Assembly (NCBI GenBank): GCA_024362935.1
Contig: JANCRA010000011.1
Coordinates: forward strand, 2,914,001-2,978,000
Source: Setophaga petechia
Taxonomy: Eukaryota; Chordata; Aves; Passeriformes; Parulidae
Direction: 5' to 3'
DNA length: 64,000 bases
A program made the position numbers and the translations under genes. The notes under the pieces were generated by a model, which was not told the origin of the DNA, ran no database searches, and worked only from the letters and a program-made list of their open reading frames with translations. Below, one piece after another: positions 1-13,141 of the stretch. Numbering within the stretch: position 1 is the first letter of the stretch; the number at the start of each line of letters is the position of its first letter.

Positions 1-434
1 CCCACGCAGTCCAAAGGAAAGGGAAACACTTCTCCTGCGGGCTGCACCGCGAGCAGCAAACCGCTCCAGCGGGACCCAGCAAGCGAACATCCAGCCCAGC
101 CCCAGACGCCGCCGCGGCCCCTCGCCTCGGCCTCCCGCTCCCCGCCGGGCCTCCGCCGCCCGCGCTGCAGCCCCCGCCGCCCGCGGGGCCTTCCCGGCCG
201 CCCCCCACCCGGAGGGGCCCCCGGGGCAGGGCCGTCCCTTCGCCGAGCCGGGGCCCTGGGGCGGGGGTGGCCGCCAGCAGCGCAGAGACACGGGATGGCA
301 GCGATGCCGAGCCCCGCCGGGCGGCGCGGGACGCGGCGGGGTGCGGTGTCCCCGGGCGGAGCGCCGCGGACCCGCCTGGCGGGCGGGAGAGGCGAGACGA
401 GGCGGGGCAGGGCAGGCGGCAGAGCCGGGCTTAC

Positions 435-1000
435 CTGAGGGGCTGGCGGGGTCGCTCCGCTCGGCGCGGCAGCGGCGGCGGCCGGGAGCGAGCGCGGAGC
501 CTCCTCCCCTCGGCGCGGCCCCGGACGGCGCTCCCCCGCCCGCCCCTCGGGAGCTGCCGCCTCCCGCCAGCCCCGTCCCCGGTGGCAGGAGCTCGGCTCA
601 GCACTGAGGGGAGGGAAAGCGGGGAGTCCCGCTATGGAGACACCGGCTGCCCTGCCCTGCCCAGACCTCTAGAGCCAGCGCGGCACCGGGAGGCCGCGGG
701 AGGAGCCGCGGGGAGCCGCGTTCCTCGCTCCTCAGCCGCCTGTGCCGTCAGGGACGCGGTTCTTCACTCCTGCCCCCTGAGGGCTACGACCTGCCGTCCT
801 ACTCCTTCCCGCCTGCCCCGTGTATGCGACCCGGGCTGTTCTCCCGTTCCCTCACGCCTGCCGGGAGGAAAGAGAGGGAATCGACGGCTCTTGCGGGACA
901 CGGGCTGTCGGCCGCAGGCGTTCCCGTCTGGTCCGAGGGACGCGGGTCCCGCTCCCTCCCGCCAGCCCCGTCAGGGACAGGGGCTGCCGGCCCCTCTGGG
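435..1000 (-). other. MATN2: Putative noncoding first exon of MATN2 (3' edge at 435, 5' edge unknown)
   Basis: On the minus strand the sequence reads CCCCTCAG|GTAAGCCC, a consensus 5' splice site with the last exon base at 435 and the intron starting at 434. It lies within the CpG island, as expected for a first exon. The right edge is a placeholder for an unknown start site. No convincing minus-strand start codon with a signal peptide is visible, which fits the mostly noncoding first exon of MATN2 in other vertebrates. The rest of the gene would lie beyond position 1. It could instead belong to an unannotated noncoding transcript. Confidence 0.5.
546..1000. repeat. Degenerate GC-rich internal repetition in the CpG island
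   Basis: Related words recur through this part of the island. An exact 18-mer beginning CCTCCCGCCAG occurs at 560-577 and 955-972. Variants of 'GGGAC(a/g)CGGG(c/t)' and 'GGGCTG(c/t)CGG' recur between about 745 and 995. The pattern looks like a decayed minisatellite with units of tens of bases and no strict period. It accounts for several long but meaningless open frames here. Confidence 0.45.
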
Positions 1001-3400
1001 CTCCCGGCCGCGGTGGCCCCGGCCCGGTCCCGCCGCCCCGCGCACCTCGGCCCCGCTGCTGTTCCTCCCTGCCGGAGCTGTGGCGGGCGGCGACGGGAGC
1101 TCCCGCAGCCCCAGGAGCAGCGCCTGCTCCGGCCGAGCGGGCTCTCCCGGAGGGGCCGTGGGTTCCCGCTAGAGAAAAGCGGTGTGGTTTCTGTCTGGCG
1201 GCTCAGCGCATCCTTCCCCGGCCAGCGCCGTGCTCCCCGGGCCGCAGCCTTCCAGGGAAGCCGACCAAAGGAAACGTCGGGGAATGGAAATCCCATTCCC
1301 CGCGGGCCAAGGCAAACAGTCCCTGGTGATTCATGCGGTGTCTGCCACCGCGGCGAACCGATGGGAGTCTCCGTCGGGGAAAACGCTGAGGGAAGCGTGA
1401 AATAAGTTGCCCAAGTGGCAGGGACCGTCATTTCTTAGCTGACACAGCAGCGGCGCGGTCAGTAGTCCAGGTGGAAAAACTAAGTGTGGGGTTTATATCA
1501 ACACTTACGGTATTATGTATGAAGAAGAAAAAATAAAACTCCTGCTTTGTTCCCAAGCAATTGTGATTTCTGTTTCCTGGCAAACAAACAAACAAATAAA
1601 CAAATAAAAAACCCAGTGAAAGCCATTTAAATGGCAGACGTGAGCAGGACCTACTGTCACTGTCCAATATAAAGACATAAATCGCCAAGCCATGCCAGCT
1701 GCAGTACATTAGGTGCCAGAGGAGTCTCACAGAGGAGACTTTTACCCCTCAAAGCTGCTGGAATAATGAGTAGCTCTGGCAATCAGCAGAGCTACTTTAT
1801 GTAAGTTTTGTTAAGACACAATTAATTGCCTGTGATGTGCGTGTACAAAATCTAATCTCTGAAAGGAAGCATACAGATAACAAGCAAATATAAAACTGAA
1901 AGTGGCTGGATTCACCTTATCTTTAATTCTGAGCACTGGTTCCTGAACATTTCCTGTAGCCAGAGAAAAGGGAAAAAATAAAAATGCAACTGAGCACTGA
2001 TAGACATTAGAGCAAACCCAGCAGGGCCAAGTGCAGAACAATTCTCACATTCTGTTTCATCTTTGTAGTGTAGCATAGGATGAGGCCGCAGTAACAGTCT
2101 TAATTAATTTTCTGTTTTCTGAAAATGCAGAAACCATACTTCCACTTCCCTGTGCTGTTGCTTGAGGCATCAGCTGAGTTGCCAGAGGAAGATGAAAGTC
2201 AGGAGAAAATGTTGTAGTGACATGATCATGTGAGAGCCCAGAGTAACTCAAGTGGCTTTAGCTCCATTTATACATAAGAGAGCCCATCACTAGTGCTCAT
2301 CCCAGAGGCCGTGCAGCCTGCTGCTGTTAGCAGGATGAACACAGGGAAGGTATCCCAGAGGGAGATTGGAGGAAAGGATGATGGCAAGTCAGCACAAAGC
2401 ATCTCTTTGTTTCATAAGAGACAGCACAGAAGATCGGAGACTTTTATTTTACGTGATTTGACTTTGGTATTTATTTATACCACACCAGAAGTACTGTGCA
2501 ATCCCCACATTTCAAAGTCCCAGTCTCTTTGCTCCTTGTCCTTTCTCAAATGATGAGCTTCTGTCCTCCACTTCCATCGTGTGACTTCTTCTGGTTTTGA
2601 GAGAGTCTTTGTTCGATTCTGTCAACATTTGATCCAATGGGTAGAGGAAGATTGGAAGATGTTAAGTAAGAAAAAACTGGAGGTTTCTATCAAGCCATGC
2701 TTTGACATGCAAAGAATAAAAAATCTGGAAAAAAAAAAAAAACTCAGGCAATTCTTAAGCTTCATGAAGATTGCTGACTAGATATCTGAGACTTTGAGTC
2801 CGTTTGTTCCTTTCCTGTCTTCTCTTACTGCCTGGAAGAATTACTCTCAGTATGGAAGAAGGGATGTAGGCTGCTTCTCAGTTATCATAGGCAGACACTT
2901 AATACAAAAATCACATTTCAGAAAGTAGGTTTTACATTATAAGCAGGTGCTTTAAGTAAAACAGCAATGAATTGATTTTCCTCCTGCTGTTATAGGACTG
3001 TGTCAGACCTTCATGGTAGTTAGACACTTCCTACTAATTTCCAGTCTAAAAGTATTTATGGTAATTTTGTATTTGTTTCCTAATATCAACATTGTCTTTA
3101 AACCTAAAGAACTCATTTTGTTCTCCAAGGCTTGTCTAGGGCATTTAGTGATAGAAATAATTTTCAGCTTTCGCTCATTTCACTCAGCAAGTTCTTGCTG
3201 TGTATGTGGCTCCTGAGAGGGTGTTTGGCAAAACTAAATATGATGCACCACGCAAGCCCTCTCCACTTCTCCTGATGTGGTCAAGGATTTCTTTATCATT
3301 TTCTGTGGCCACAGCCTCACTGATGACTGATGGTCATCTTTGTGTTTGGTTTATATATGCAGCTGCACCTGTTTGCCAGTGGATTAATTCTCTCTAATAC

Positions 3401-3453
3401 ATGATCTTGAGGGTCACTTCCAACCTTGGTGATTCAGTAATTCTGTGATTTTA
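3401..3453 (+). mobile_element. CR1 LINE 3'-end remnant
   Basis: A short stretch with the order typical of the CR1 3' end: ATGATCTTGA, then GGGTCACTTCCAACC, then a degraded terminal octamer reading ATTCTGTGATT. Only about 50 bases remain, so this is an old, strongly truncated insertion in plus orientation. Confidence 0.75.
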
Positions 3454-4025
3454 TACTATGGTATTTCATCTCTCTTCTAGTTCTTTAATTTTTTTTTTTT
3501 TTGCTTCCAACTAGCATTCCTAATTGTACGTATTGTAGATATCAAAGTAGATGATTGATTTTTCTGTCTTTTGAAGAAAATATTTTATTTATCTGACTGT
3601 GAGTGAAACTTTTCCTTTGGGTTGGATTCGGTGGCAGTATTAGAAGTATCTTTTCATTACCTAACCAGGTTTGACTTGGCTACAAACCATACCAAGATTA
3701 CTACAGATTTTCTGTAGCATCTCATACCTTTTTTTTTACTGAAGCCTTGCTTTTATGCATTTTCCTGTGAAATATCATCTTAAATTTGAATGGATTTTCC
3801 AGATATTTAGGGGCAGGGAGAGTTGATGTTTTTTCCCCACCATTACCAGGTACAAATTAAACTAAGCTATTCTATACCAACAACATCATATCTACTAATA
3901 TCTAGTAGTATTTTCAAGAAGCCTTTAATCATTCATCCTTTCACTACAACTTCTTTTTAAAGTTTTCTTCCTCTTCAGTCTTTTAAAACACAGTGATTGG
4001 TGCAGAGCCAAAATATTGTCAAATG

Positions 4026-4043
4026 CCACCACCACCACCACCA
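4026..4043. repeat. (CCA)6 microsatellite
   Basis: Six perfect CCA units in intergenic sequence. Confidence 0.95.
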
Positions 4044-5994
4044 GTGATTGTACTAAAAACAATCATATTTTGGAGAGTTCCTAAGGTAAAATTTCTTGAC
4101 TACAGGTAAAACAGAAGATTCATCATATGAGGCTATAACTTAGAGATGCTGGACAAAAAAAGTGCCCATCCTTGGGCATTTTTTTGGTCACCTCCTACCT
4201 AAATTTTTCCATAATACTGTCATTCAGTGCATTATTCAAAAAATTGGTAATAAAACACAGGACTGCTTAAGGAAACAGATTTTGTCAAAATATCCCCTTT
4301 TTCTTTCTTTTTAATGGGCTATGAAAGGATCAATATGGGGTTGAGTATAAACATTATACACTTGGACATTTCTTAGGCACTCACATAACACAATATTTTG
4401 ACTAGGGAGCTATAATGCTGCAGCAACAGCTTTGCACATATGAAATAGATTGCAAAACAGATGATAAATCTCAGCTGTATGTGAGCAAAGAATACTCATT
4501 AAGTGAGTGTGTTTCAAGAGAAACTCTGCAAGGATAAATTTTTTACTCCACAGTGCTTTAAATTCTTTATCCACGGAAGAGAACATATTCTATTTTGGCT
4601 ACACCTTAAAGCTCTGAATTCAAGCAGAATGTTTAAAAAATCTTGGAGTGGGATAGCAAAGAACTGAAAGAACCATTAGAGAACTGGAAAATATGCCATC
4701 CAGTGAAAAGCTCAGGAAATGCAATGCCTTTAATAACTCAGATTTAGGAGGTGACTTAAGGACACCATATAAGTAAGTATATAAAGGACAAAACTTCAAT
4801 AAAAGGTGTCTTCAGTGCAGCCAACAGAAATGTAACAGCACTTAATGATAGAAACCTGCAGACAGAAAAACCAGAAACAGGCTGGTTTATCTACATCTCC
4901 GTCCTTCATATTTTAATAACATTTGGTAAGGGAATTTTTTTTCTCCTTTGCGATTTTTTGACTAATAAAGAACTGCTGTTGTAAGGCAATCCATAAATTA
5001 ATGCAGAAAATAATAACCAGTTTGGGGTAATTCTTTATCTTTTTATACACTGAAGACTCGAAAAAGATCTTGTATTTTAATTCCAAAAGGGATGCATAGA
5101 GAGCATATTCAATGATTGCCCAACCTTCAGCTTGCTCAGTTTCACTGCTCCCTTGGTGCCTGCAGTTCTGCATTGCAGATCAGGTTTTCTCTAGCTGTGG
5201 AGCTGGGCATTCACCTCCTGCCTTGGCCCAGAGGGATCTGGTGTGGAGAAAGACACCAGTTTGTACAAGGTTGAGCAGGCTGGTGCCCAGCTCATGTACA
5301 AGCTCCCTGCAGCTGTTTGGCCGCCTGAGTTCCCCTGTGTGCTCTTACATCACAACCAGCATGAACCAGCAGAAATCTACACCTCACAAAAAGCAAAGCT
5401 GGCTCCTAGTGTTTTTTGCAGGACAGTCTGAGATGCAGGTGTGACTTGGCTGCTGCTAACTGCTGTTTGCACAGAAGCTTGGAGCATCTGTGCTGGAAGA
5501 GTGCCTGAGAGAGAGCACAGGGCGACCGGCACAAGGTCTCACAGAGAGCTGGACAGACCTGCCAATCCTCTGTGGCTCCCAAGGTCCTCTGCACAGCCCT
5601 GACAGCAAAACCCAGACTCCTTGTCTTCTGGATGTCAGAATAGGATTGGCAACAAAGGGATTAACATTTACATTTCTTTATGAACTTCATGAAGAACCAA
5701 GTTTCTGGGGCGATTTCCACAAACCTAGCCATTGCAGGACCAACCTTTCAGGAGCCAAATTTTTTTAAGGTTATGATTTTTTTTAAAAAAACCACCAAAC
5801 CCTCTGAACATATACTTAATTTGAAGATTGTGAATAATCTCTTTTAAATCTAAATTCAGTGCAGGGTTTGGTGCCTCCTGTTATCTCCTCAAGATGGTCC
5901 ATGAGTCACTTAACTGTGGCTCAGCATCACAACTGTACCATAGCCAAAAGAAAAGATGCTTCCAGTACACAACATTAAATCAACACCAAAGCTT

Positions 5995-6085
5995 ATGTAT
6001 ATATGCATATATATGTACACATCTACTATGTATATGAATACCTATGATGTATATAATACATATATAATATATATTAATAAATTAT
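5995..6085. repeat. TA-rich simple sequence
   Basis: An interrupted run of alternating TA and TATG/CATA words in intergenic sequence. It is low-complexity DNA with no other visible role. Confidence 0.85.
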
Positions 6086-8251
6086 CATAATGGCCTTTTA
6101 ACAGAACATATTTCATCTGAGATATGCAGACTTAGGCAGCATTCTTTTAACTTTTTCTTTTAAAGATGTACTTATGAGTTTAAGTACCACACTCCTGTTG
6201 ATATGCACTATAAGAAAGTCTCTTTCCTTTTTAAAGTAGTAATATCATCACTAAAGAGGAAATCAGAGGAAATCTCAAGCCAGGAGCCACAGCAATGACA
6301 GATCAGGCAGGTATTTCTGCTGCAAATGTTGCCACAAAAGCCCCCAGGAATCTGAATGGACTGGTTACCCTTTGGCTGTTGGGCATCTGAAATACCACAT
6401 TTTAAATGTTGATATAATTTTCTTTTTTTATTCTTTGCATGAACACCATTAGGTCAAGAGCCATACTGCCTAAATTCTGCCAGAGTTGTTGTTCAGATGA
6501 TATTTGTGTGCTTATTTGAGCACCACACAGACATTACATAAGATTCATGAAGAATCTTGTTATTTCATTTAAGATCCAGACACACATAATAATCCAAAGA
6601 CATTATTACATTTAGAATATTCTTCATTGTGCAAGGACTGATTTAGAGCTAGCAATTTGCATGCTTTCTGGATCATGTTGTAAGATCTAAGTTGGGCTTC
6701 TGGTGTGTGTGATGTCAATTTTGTCCCAGAATTGAGTAAGAAAACCTTGTCTTGGATTCTGAAGGAGAGTTGCATTGAAGCATGGCATGGCTTAAATTGC
6801 CAAGGGAAATGGTGAAAATGCAGTTTTCCTGCTCACATGTTCAAAGTTACAGCAGAAGTAAAACCTGAGAATATACTTGGCAGAGTAGCAATCCCAGGAT
6901 AATTTTTCAGCTAGATAAAGTAGGTGAGTGCTGTCTGTGGATGAATTCAGTATATATTTTACCAACAGTATGTAACTTCATTGAATCCTGCCTCTTTGAT
7001 CATATATAATTTTTTTTTCACTGTAAATATTATCCAGCCTGGATGGTAATCATAAGCTACCACATAGTTCTGAAGAAAATTAAGAAAATATGTAAGCTAT
7101 GCATAAGAAATACTTGCTTTTCAGTTACTATCTGCAAGAGTTCTGATTTTCTTGTTCCAAAACATTTTGAAGAGTCAAATGGAATTTCCAAGAGAATTTC
7201 AGTAGGAAGAACTTGGTTAATTGCAATACCTGGGCCTCAACAATCAAAATTTTGCTTTGTGCCCATTTCTCTGAGCTGCTGTGGCTGACCTCAGCTGCTA
7301 TCTATGGCACTCAGAAAGATGGAACTCTGCAGGGGGACAGAGACAGCAAGGCAAAAGGGGCCTGAGCCTGTATGTCCAGCCATCCACACCAGGGAGTTAC
7401 TTGCCTTTTTCATTTACTTTAAGAATGTGAAATGATTCTTAGATTCAAGTACATCTCATCAAGGTTCCAATCCTCAATCATCTAGAGATAAACCACAGCA
7501 AGATGACCACAGAAGGGTGGGAGAGATGTGCAAGCTCTTTACATATTCATACTCCTTCAAACCCTTTGATCTGTTTCAGTTCTCCTGTTTTTATATGTAT
7601 ATAATGACGTTTACAAACCATGAATTATGAACAGAACTGTGTAATTCATGTATCATTGATTTATCAATAACACTCAGGATAGTCCTTTTTACCATAATTG
7701 AGAAATAAACACTTTTCATTACATCTGTGTTTGAGTCTTTACCAAATTTGTTTTTAACCAGCAGTATGTTCTTGTAATTATAGAAAATGTTAGCTCAAGG
7801 CAGAGGATTCAAGTAAAAAAAAACAGTATGGGTTTGCAAAATATCTGTCTCTTCATTTCCCTTTAGAGGTGGTATAATGTACCGTGTACAAATTAGAATC
7901 ATGTAAGTGTCAAGCAAGTGGCTAGCTATAGGAAGAGAGGCTCAAAACAGCAAGGAAAAAAGTGGAGACCACATCCAAAATAGAGCCAGTGGAAGTAGCA
8001 AAAGGATAATGTTTTCAGATGGATGATGAGATAGAGAAAATTATCTCCTTACTTCTTCAGGAAAACAGATTAGATTTAGCCTTTAACTCTATATCCTTAT
8101 CTTTTAAGTGATTTTTAAGTGATAAAAAATGGAGAATCATATGGTAATTGACAAATGACCAGTAATGGTTGGTCAGAATGCTACTGACCATCTGTAATGT
8201 ACCTGCTTTACATGACAGTAGTTTGAACCACAGTAGATGTCTAGGGAAAAA

Positions 8252-8388
8252 GAAAAGGAAAGGAAAGGAAAGGAAAGGAAAGGAAAGGAAAGGAAAGGAA
8301 AGGAAAGGAAAGGAAAGGAAAGGAAAGGAAAGGAAAGGAAAGGAAAGGAAAGGAAAGGAAAGGAAAGGAAAGGAAAGGAAAGGAAAAG
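8252..8388. repeat. (AAAGG)n pentanucleotide microsatellite, about 27 copies
   Basis: An almost uninterrupted AAAGG tract of roughly 135 bases, broken only at its edges (AGAAAAGG on the left, GGAAAAGAGAAAAG on the right). The plus strand is purine-only over the whole tract. A period of 5 is not a multiple of 3, so all frames stay open on both strands and give artificial Lys/Gly/Arg/Glu or Phe/Leu/Ser repeats. It lies about 6 kb beyond the LAPTM4B polyadenylation site. Confidence 0.98.
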
Positions 8389-11300
8389 AGAAAAGAAAGT
8401 CTCGTCTTTATTTAGGAAGAATAATAGAGAAAGAAAAGATTGATAAAGTTTTGCTTTCAAGATGTTGTAGGAATTCAGGAAAACTCACTGTAACTAGCAG
8501 GAACTTGCATCTTTTTTTTTAAGATACCAAACACCTGCTGGCCTGGCACTTCAGGAGTCAACTGAGACAGTTTGATTTCAGTCAGCACTGGACCCAGGAA
8601 ATGGTGTCTCTTCTAATTAAACAATTAAGACTGATGATTCCACTGATAGACTCGAATTTGCATAGGCATTGCAAATTCTTCTTGATTAATTGCAGTACAG
8701 TGTGGTTTATAAAACCAATGACCTAGTATTACACATATATTCTACATTTCCAATCATAAGGCTGTCAAATACAAATGTTTTAAGTTATTTAAAGACTATG
8801 GTTTGATCTCTCTGTAGACTAATAAAGACAGTTAATAGTACAACAACATTATGATCTTGTTGATAAGCATTTCAAACCTTGCATGTCAATAAATCAGAAG
8901 CTGAATTCCTCAACTGGCAAAAGCCATAGGCTTTTTATTGCACTAACAACCATTTAAATTAATTTATTTCAAACTACTTTTTACTAAGATCTCAATTTTT
9001 TCTGTTTGAGAAAAAAATTTTTAACAAAAATTTTATCTAGGTCCTTGAGAAATCTATATTGCTTCTGTTTGTCTATGCAATGCTAAAGACTTTGCTGTCT
9101 ATAAATATTTTATTATAGTCAACACAGACAAAGGCAGGATAATGAATGAGAGCTGCAGCAACTACAAACAAGGGAGACATGAACCTTAAGACACATTCAC
9201 ATCAAGGGGAGGAGACTATTTCCATCCCAGCACAGGTATATCAAATTTAAAAGCAATAAATACCTCAGACCACTATGATTTGTACAAATGCCATCTCAAC
9301 TTCCATTCTAATCCAAATAATACTAAACACTTCAGAACAAAATTCAAAGGAAAAAAAAAATTACAGATGTTTCAAAACATGAACAGCTGATAAATACAGA
9401 ATTAGTTTCTCAACATTAGAATGTGTTCATCCAACCTGTTGTGGTTTTTTTTGAGGCAAAGGAAATGTAGTAGATCTAATCTGCCTGCATTTCAGAAAAG
9501 CATTGCCACAGAGGTGATTTATAACTGAAAAAAGAGCAAGCAGAAGGAATGTGAGCTATGTATGGACCTAGCTCATGGCCAGGAAAGACATTCTGTGTTG
9601 GGTGCATGTAGACACCATGAATTCAACCAGAGATCACATCCTAAAACTTTCCCAGCTTGTGACTCTATCCGGTCTCAGGCCACTGAGACAAAGCTCTTTG
9701 GTAGATGTTGGTTTGTTTCCTCAAACATCCACCTCCCTTTTTCCTTAGACACCCATTTTTTTAGCTCATCCTCAGGCTGGGTGTGTAAAATGAACTGGTC
9801 TGAGCTCAGCTGGGACTGTACTGCTGGTGCAGCCTCTTGTACAAGAGCCACAGATAAGGCAGCTCACATCTAAATGTTGCTGCTCTACACCTGCACAGTA
9901 GCAATTCTGGAACCATGCATGTTCTGTTGTTTGGTCCTAATAGGAGTGCAACAGTTGACAGAGGAGTTTTTCTGAGCTTCCCTTTTTAACCAGGGCTACT
10001 TTCTAGACCCCTGGAGTGCTCACACAGTGTCTGTTGAGTGCAATGATACATTACCTTTATTTGAAACTTTTTTGTCCAAATTACTATGTCAGGACTTTTT
10101 ATCCAGGCTGAAAATTTGAATTGCAGAGAGGAATAAGTAACCAAAAGGTAACAATACATTATGTTGTGCTTTGGGCTTTTTTTTGCTGACAATTCACAGG
10201 ATGAAAACCCACAAACAAAATATACATTGAAACAGAAACTAGTCAGTTCTAGATGAACATATGGCCACAGATACTGTGACTAATATCTATGTATTTAAAA
10301 GGAAAAGATTTGCATTAAAAAATAAGCAAAGTAAATTTTTTTAAAGAAAAAACCACTCAAAACTAGTGGATCAAGTAGTCTGTTTTTAAGAGCCTTTTGA
10401 ACTTCTTTTGCTGTTTTTTTAATGAGAAGCAAATCAGCAGGATCACACAATAGCAGGAAATTTAAGCTGTTCTGTCCAACTGACAAAGCTAATTTCATCC
10501 TCTGCTCTAATGCAATGAAAGAAAAAAAAGTCATCCCGTTTTTCTAATGTTTAATGGGCAGAAGACTTTATAAATTCCCAAAAGATAAATATTTTTAACT
10601 AATTGCCAGCTCTTGCCTTTGTTCTTTTACTTTCATTGTCCTTCCTGCCCCAGGTGAGTGTATCTGATGTTGCCAAGAATAACCACATTCATATAAATAG
10701 TATCAATCTCCTGGAGTGCCCCATTGATTTATTTTCCATCTGTTGATCTTAAACTGGTGTACTGCTGATACACAAAACTATAAAAGCACTAGGCTATCCA
10801 GACACCTTTTCTCCCTCCATAAGAGAGAAGGTGCCTGTTTTGTGCTTGCCTCTGGCACAGAATGAAGGCTGAAATAAAGTAGAACATATCTCATCTTATT
10901 AGGATGGTATCCGAAATTTGAAGAGCACCTTGCCCATCCTGGCCTTGAATGGGATCAGAAGATTTGATCCTAAAAGTTTACCCATGTTGGACTTCTAATT
11001 TCATGCTTGCCTGTACTGTCATGAAGGGTCCTGAAATGAGGAGTTTTGGAGAGGGAAACAGATTCAGTATTACATGAAAAAAAAAAAAAAAGAATCTGAA
11101 AAAACCCCCAACCCTTTCAAAACCAGAAGGATTTACATACTTAGGGAAAGTTTATATGAAACAGAAGCCTGTTAGAGCTATAGAGTTAGGATGCACATAG
11201 GTATTGTGATAGAGCTCAGGGACTCTGGGCTAAAAAGCTTTATGTGGCTCATCCCTGCTATTTCTGGTCATGTCGACCTCAAAGAGCAAACAGAAGTCTT

Positions 11301-13118
11301 CTGGAATGCCTGCAGAGCCTCTGCAGTGCTGCAGCTCCCTCCCTCAGAGTAGCTTCACAGCTCTTTTGTCTAGCAAAGCTTCTCATGTAAGCCAAGTAGC
11401 CAGCCCTGCTGCAGGCCTGATTCATCTCCTTGTTGTTTATTCAGCTTTCCAAGTGACCCTGTGTCCTCCACTCAGACTAATTAGTTAAGTCCAGCTCTGA
11501 CTACAAATGAAAACATTTCATTATTTTCTGAAAACTATCCTGTCTGAAATGTTTCAATAATCTGCGTCCTGGTTTCAGCTATGATAGAGTTAATTCCTCT
11601 GAAGAAAAAGAAAATAATTTGCTGCATGAAACTTCACTAAGGTTCTTCTCTAAAATAAACTACTGTTGTAGCTCATTGTCCAGGGTATAGCTGTAGAACT
11701 GCCTCTTTGCTTTGAAATAGCTTTGTATCTGCTGGCTGGGTGACAATGAGGCTTTCACTCCCAATGCTAGAGTATCCTCTTCTGCTGGAGGTAGACTCAG
11801 GCTGCAGGCAGAAGGTCACAGATCTGTATTCCACACCCTGCTGAGCTATTCAGCTGAAAAACTGGCCACAGTGCAGAATGATTCCAGGTCAAACCCATGG
11901 GTGTGGAGACATCATTTACAAATACCAGAGTCTTTCTCTGAAAGAACATTAATCCTGATTTATCAGAGCCAAGCCTCCCTTTAGATAGATATAGCTGCTG
12001 TTTTGGATTTCTCAGAGCTGGGAACTGAGATAGTGTTGAAATATCTCCATCGTGAATTTGCAAGAAATGCTTTTTTGTGGTATTTGACTGCAGTTTCTAC
12101 AGCTAGTAGAGATGGGTAAATGGGAAAGATACAACCTGGCCCCAGAGAAGCAGCATCTAAGGAGAGCAGCCTCTATGGAGAGAACATCTAAGAAGTCTCT
12201 AAGGATAAAACTTAGCTCCAGAGGAGCAGTTTAGAGTAGTCTGTCTGACTAGACAGTTTGGCAAGCATTAAACCAATCCTCCTTTTGGTTTAGAAATAAT
12301 AATCTGTAGACTTCCTTGCATTAAAACAAGTAAGACAAAGGTATCATCCCCTTCAGGGATAGAATTCTGGAACAGAGCTTATCAAACAGCTAATAGAAGA
12401 GGTTACATGAGCAATTATATTTCCTCATGACCACAGCAGAGGAGAAAGAAAGGGCACATAAGTCAACCAATATTGCAGCAGTGAACCTTGTTTCTGTGCT
12501 GTTTAAGAGATGTACATGAATGTTGCCCTCCCATGTTCTGTTTCTGCACCTGCTCCATTTTTTTTTCTCTTCTGCCCTTAGCAGTAGCCAAGTCTTCCAT
12601 TTCGCACATTCCAAGCACCAGTGTGCACAGACTTGTTATTAGCAACAATTTTTAAACCATCCATAGTATCCTCAGCCAACAGAGTAGTGGTGAGGAATGC
12701 CCTAATTTGAAAGAATTTGGAATTTGTTTGGAACTGGTTATCATTTGCTCTGCTTCCTTGCCAAGATTTTATCTGGTTGTATATTGATTCGATGTGGCCT
12801 TTGCTAACATATCAAGACTGGATTGTTTTTACCAACCAGAGGTTTTCCCAAAGAAGTACAGAGGACCAACACCTAAAATGATGGTCATTAGCAATTGTTT
12901 TAGAAAACTTCATGTACTTACAAGCATGAATGCCACATTGTTGGGTCACGACTACAAATTCCTTGTTGCTTTCTCCAATATAAAGCATGGAATGTAGAAT
13001 AAAGGAAAGCTGCATTGCTAAATCAGGAATAAAAGCATGAGGCACATATGAGAAAAGTTGGATTTGTGCCTTAGCATGTGTAGGATTTGTGAAGCCTGCA
13101 ATGCCTTGTAGCACACAT

Positions 13119-13141
13119 AAAAAAAAAAAAAAAAAAAAAAA
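13119..13141 (+). repeat. Poly(A) run with A-rich trailer
   Basis: A run of 23 A followed by A-rich simple sequence to about 13205. It may be the tail of an old retroposon in plus orientation, but no recognisable element precedes it and no target-site duplication was identified. Confidence 0.8.

Larger units (their letters stand above)
50..1430. promoter_or_regulatory. MATN2: CpG island, probable MATN2 promoter
   Basis: About 1.4 kb of very GC-rich, CpG-dense sequence that stops abruptly near 1430, where ordinary AT-rich DNA begins. No TATA box is obvious. GC-box-like runs (CCCGCCC type) occur near 533-550 and 258-266. A minus-strand splice donor sits inside it at 435/434, so transcription most likely runs leftward, out of the window. 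LAPTM4B lies to the right on the same strand. In vertebrates the gene just downstream of LAPTM4B in the same orientation is MATN2 (matrilin-2, a secreted extracellular-matrix adaptor), so the island is probably its promoter. No matrilin coding sequence is in the window, so the gene name rests on synteny. The transcription start cannot be fixed from sequence alone. Confidence 0.75.

Noticed and set aside
267..1172. 301-codon plus-strand open frame in the CpG island
   Set aside because: Stop codons are rare in GC-rich sequence. The frame is Arg/Gly/Pro/Ser-rich without a domain, and other frames on both strands are equally open.
8169..8522. Lys/Gly/Glu/Arg repeat protein and its minus-strand Phe/Leu/Ser counterpart
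   Set aside because: Produced entirely by the AAAGG microsatellite, which keeps every frame open.
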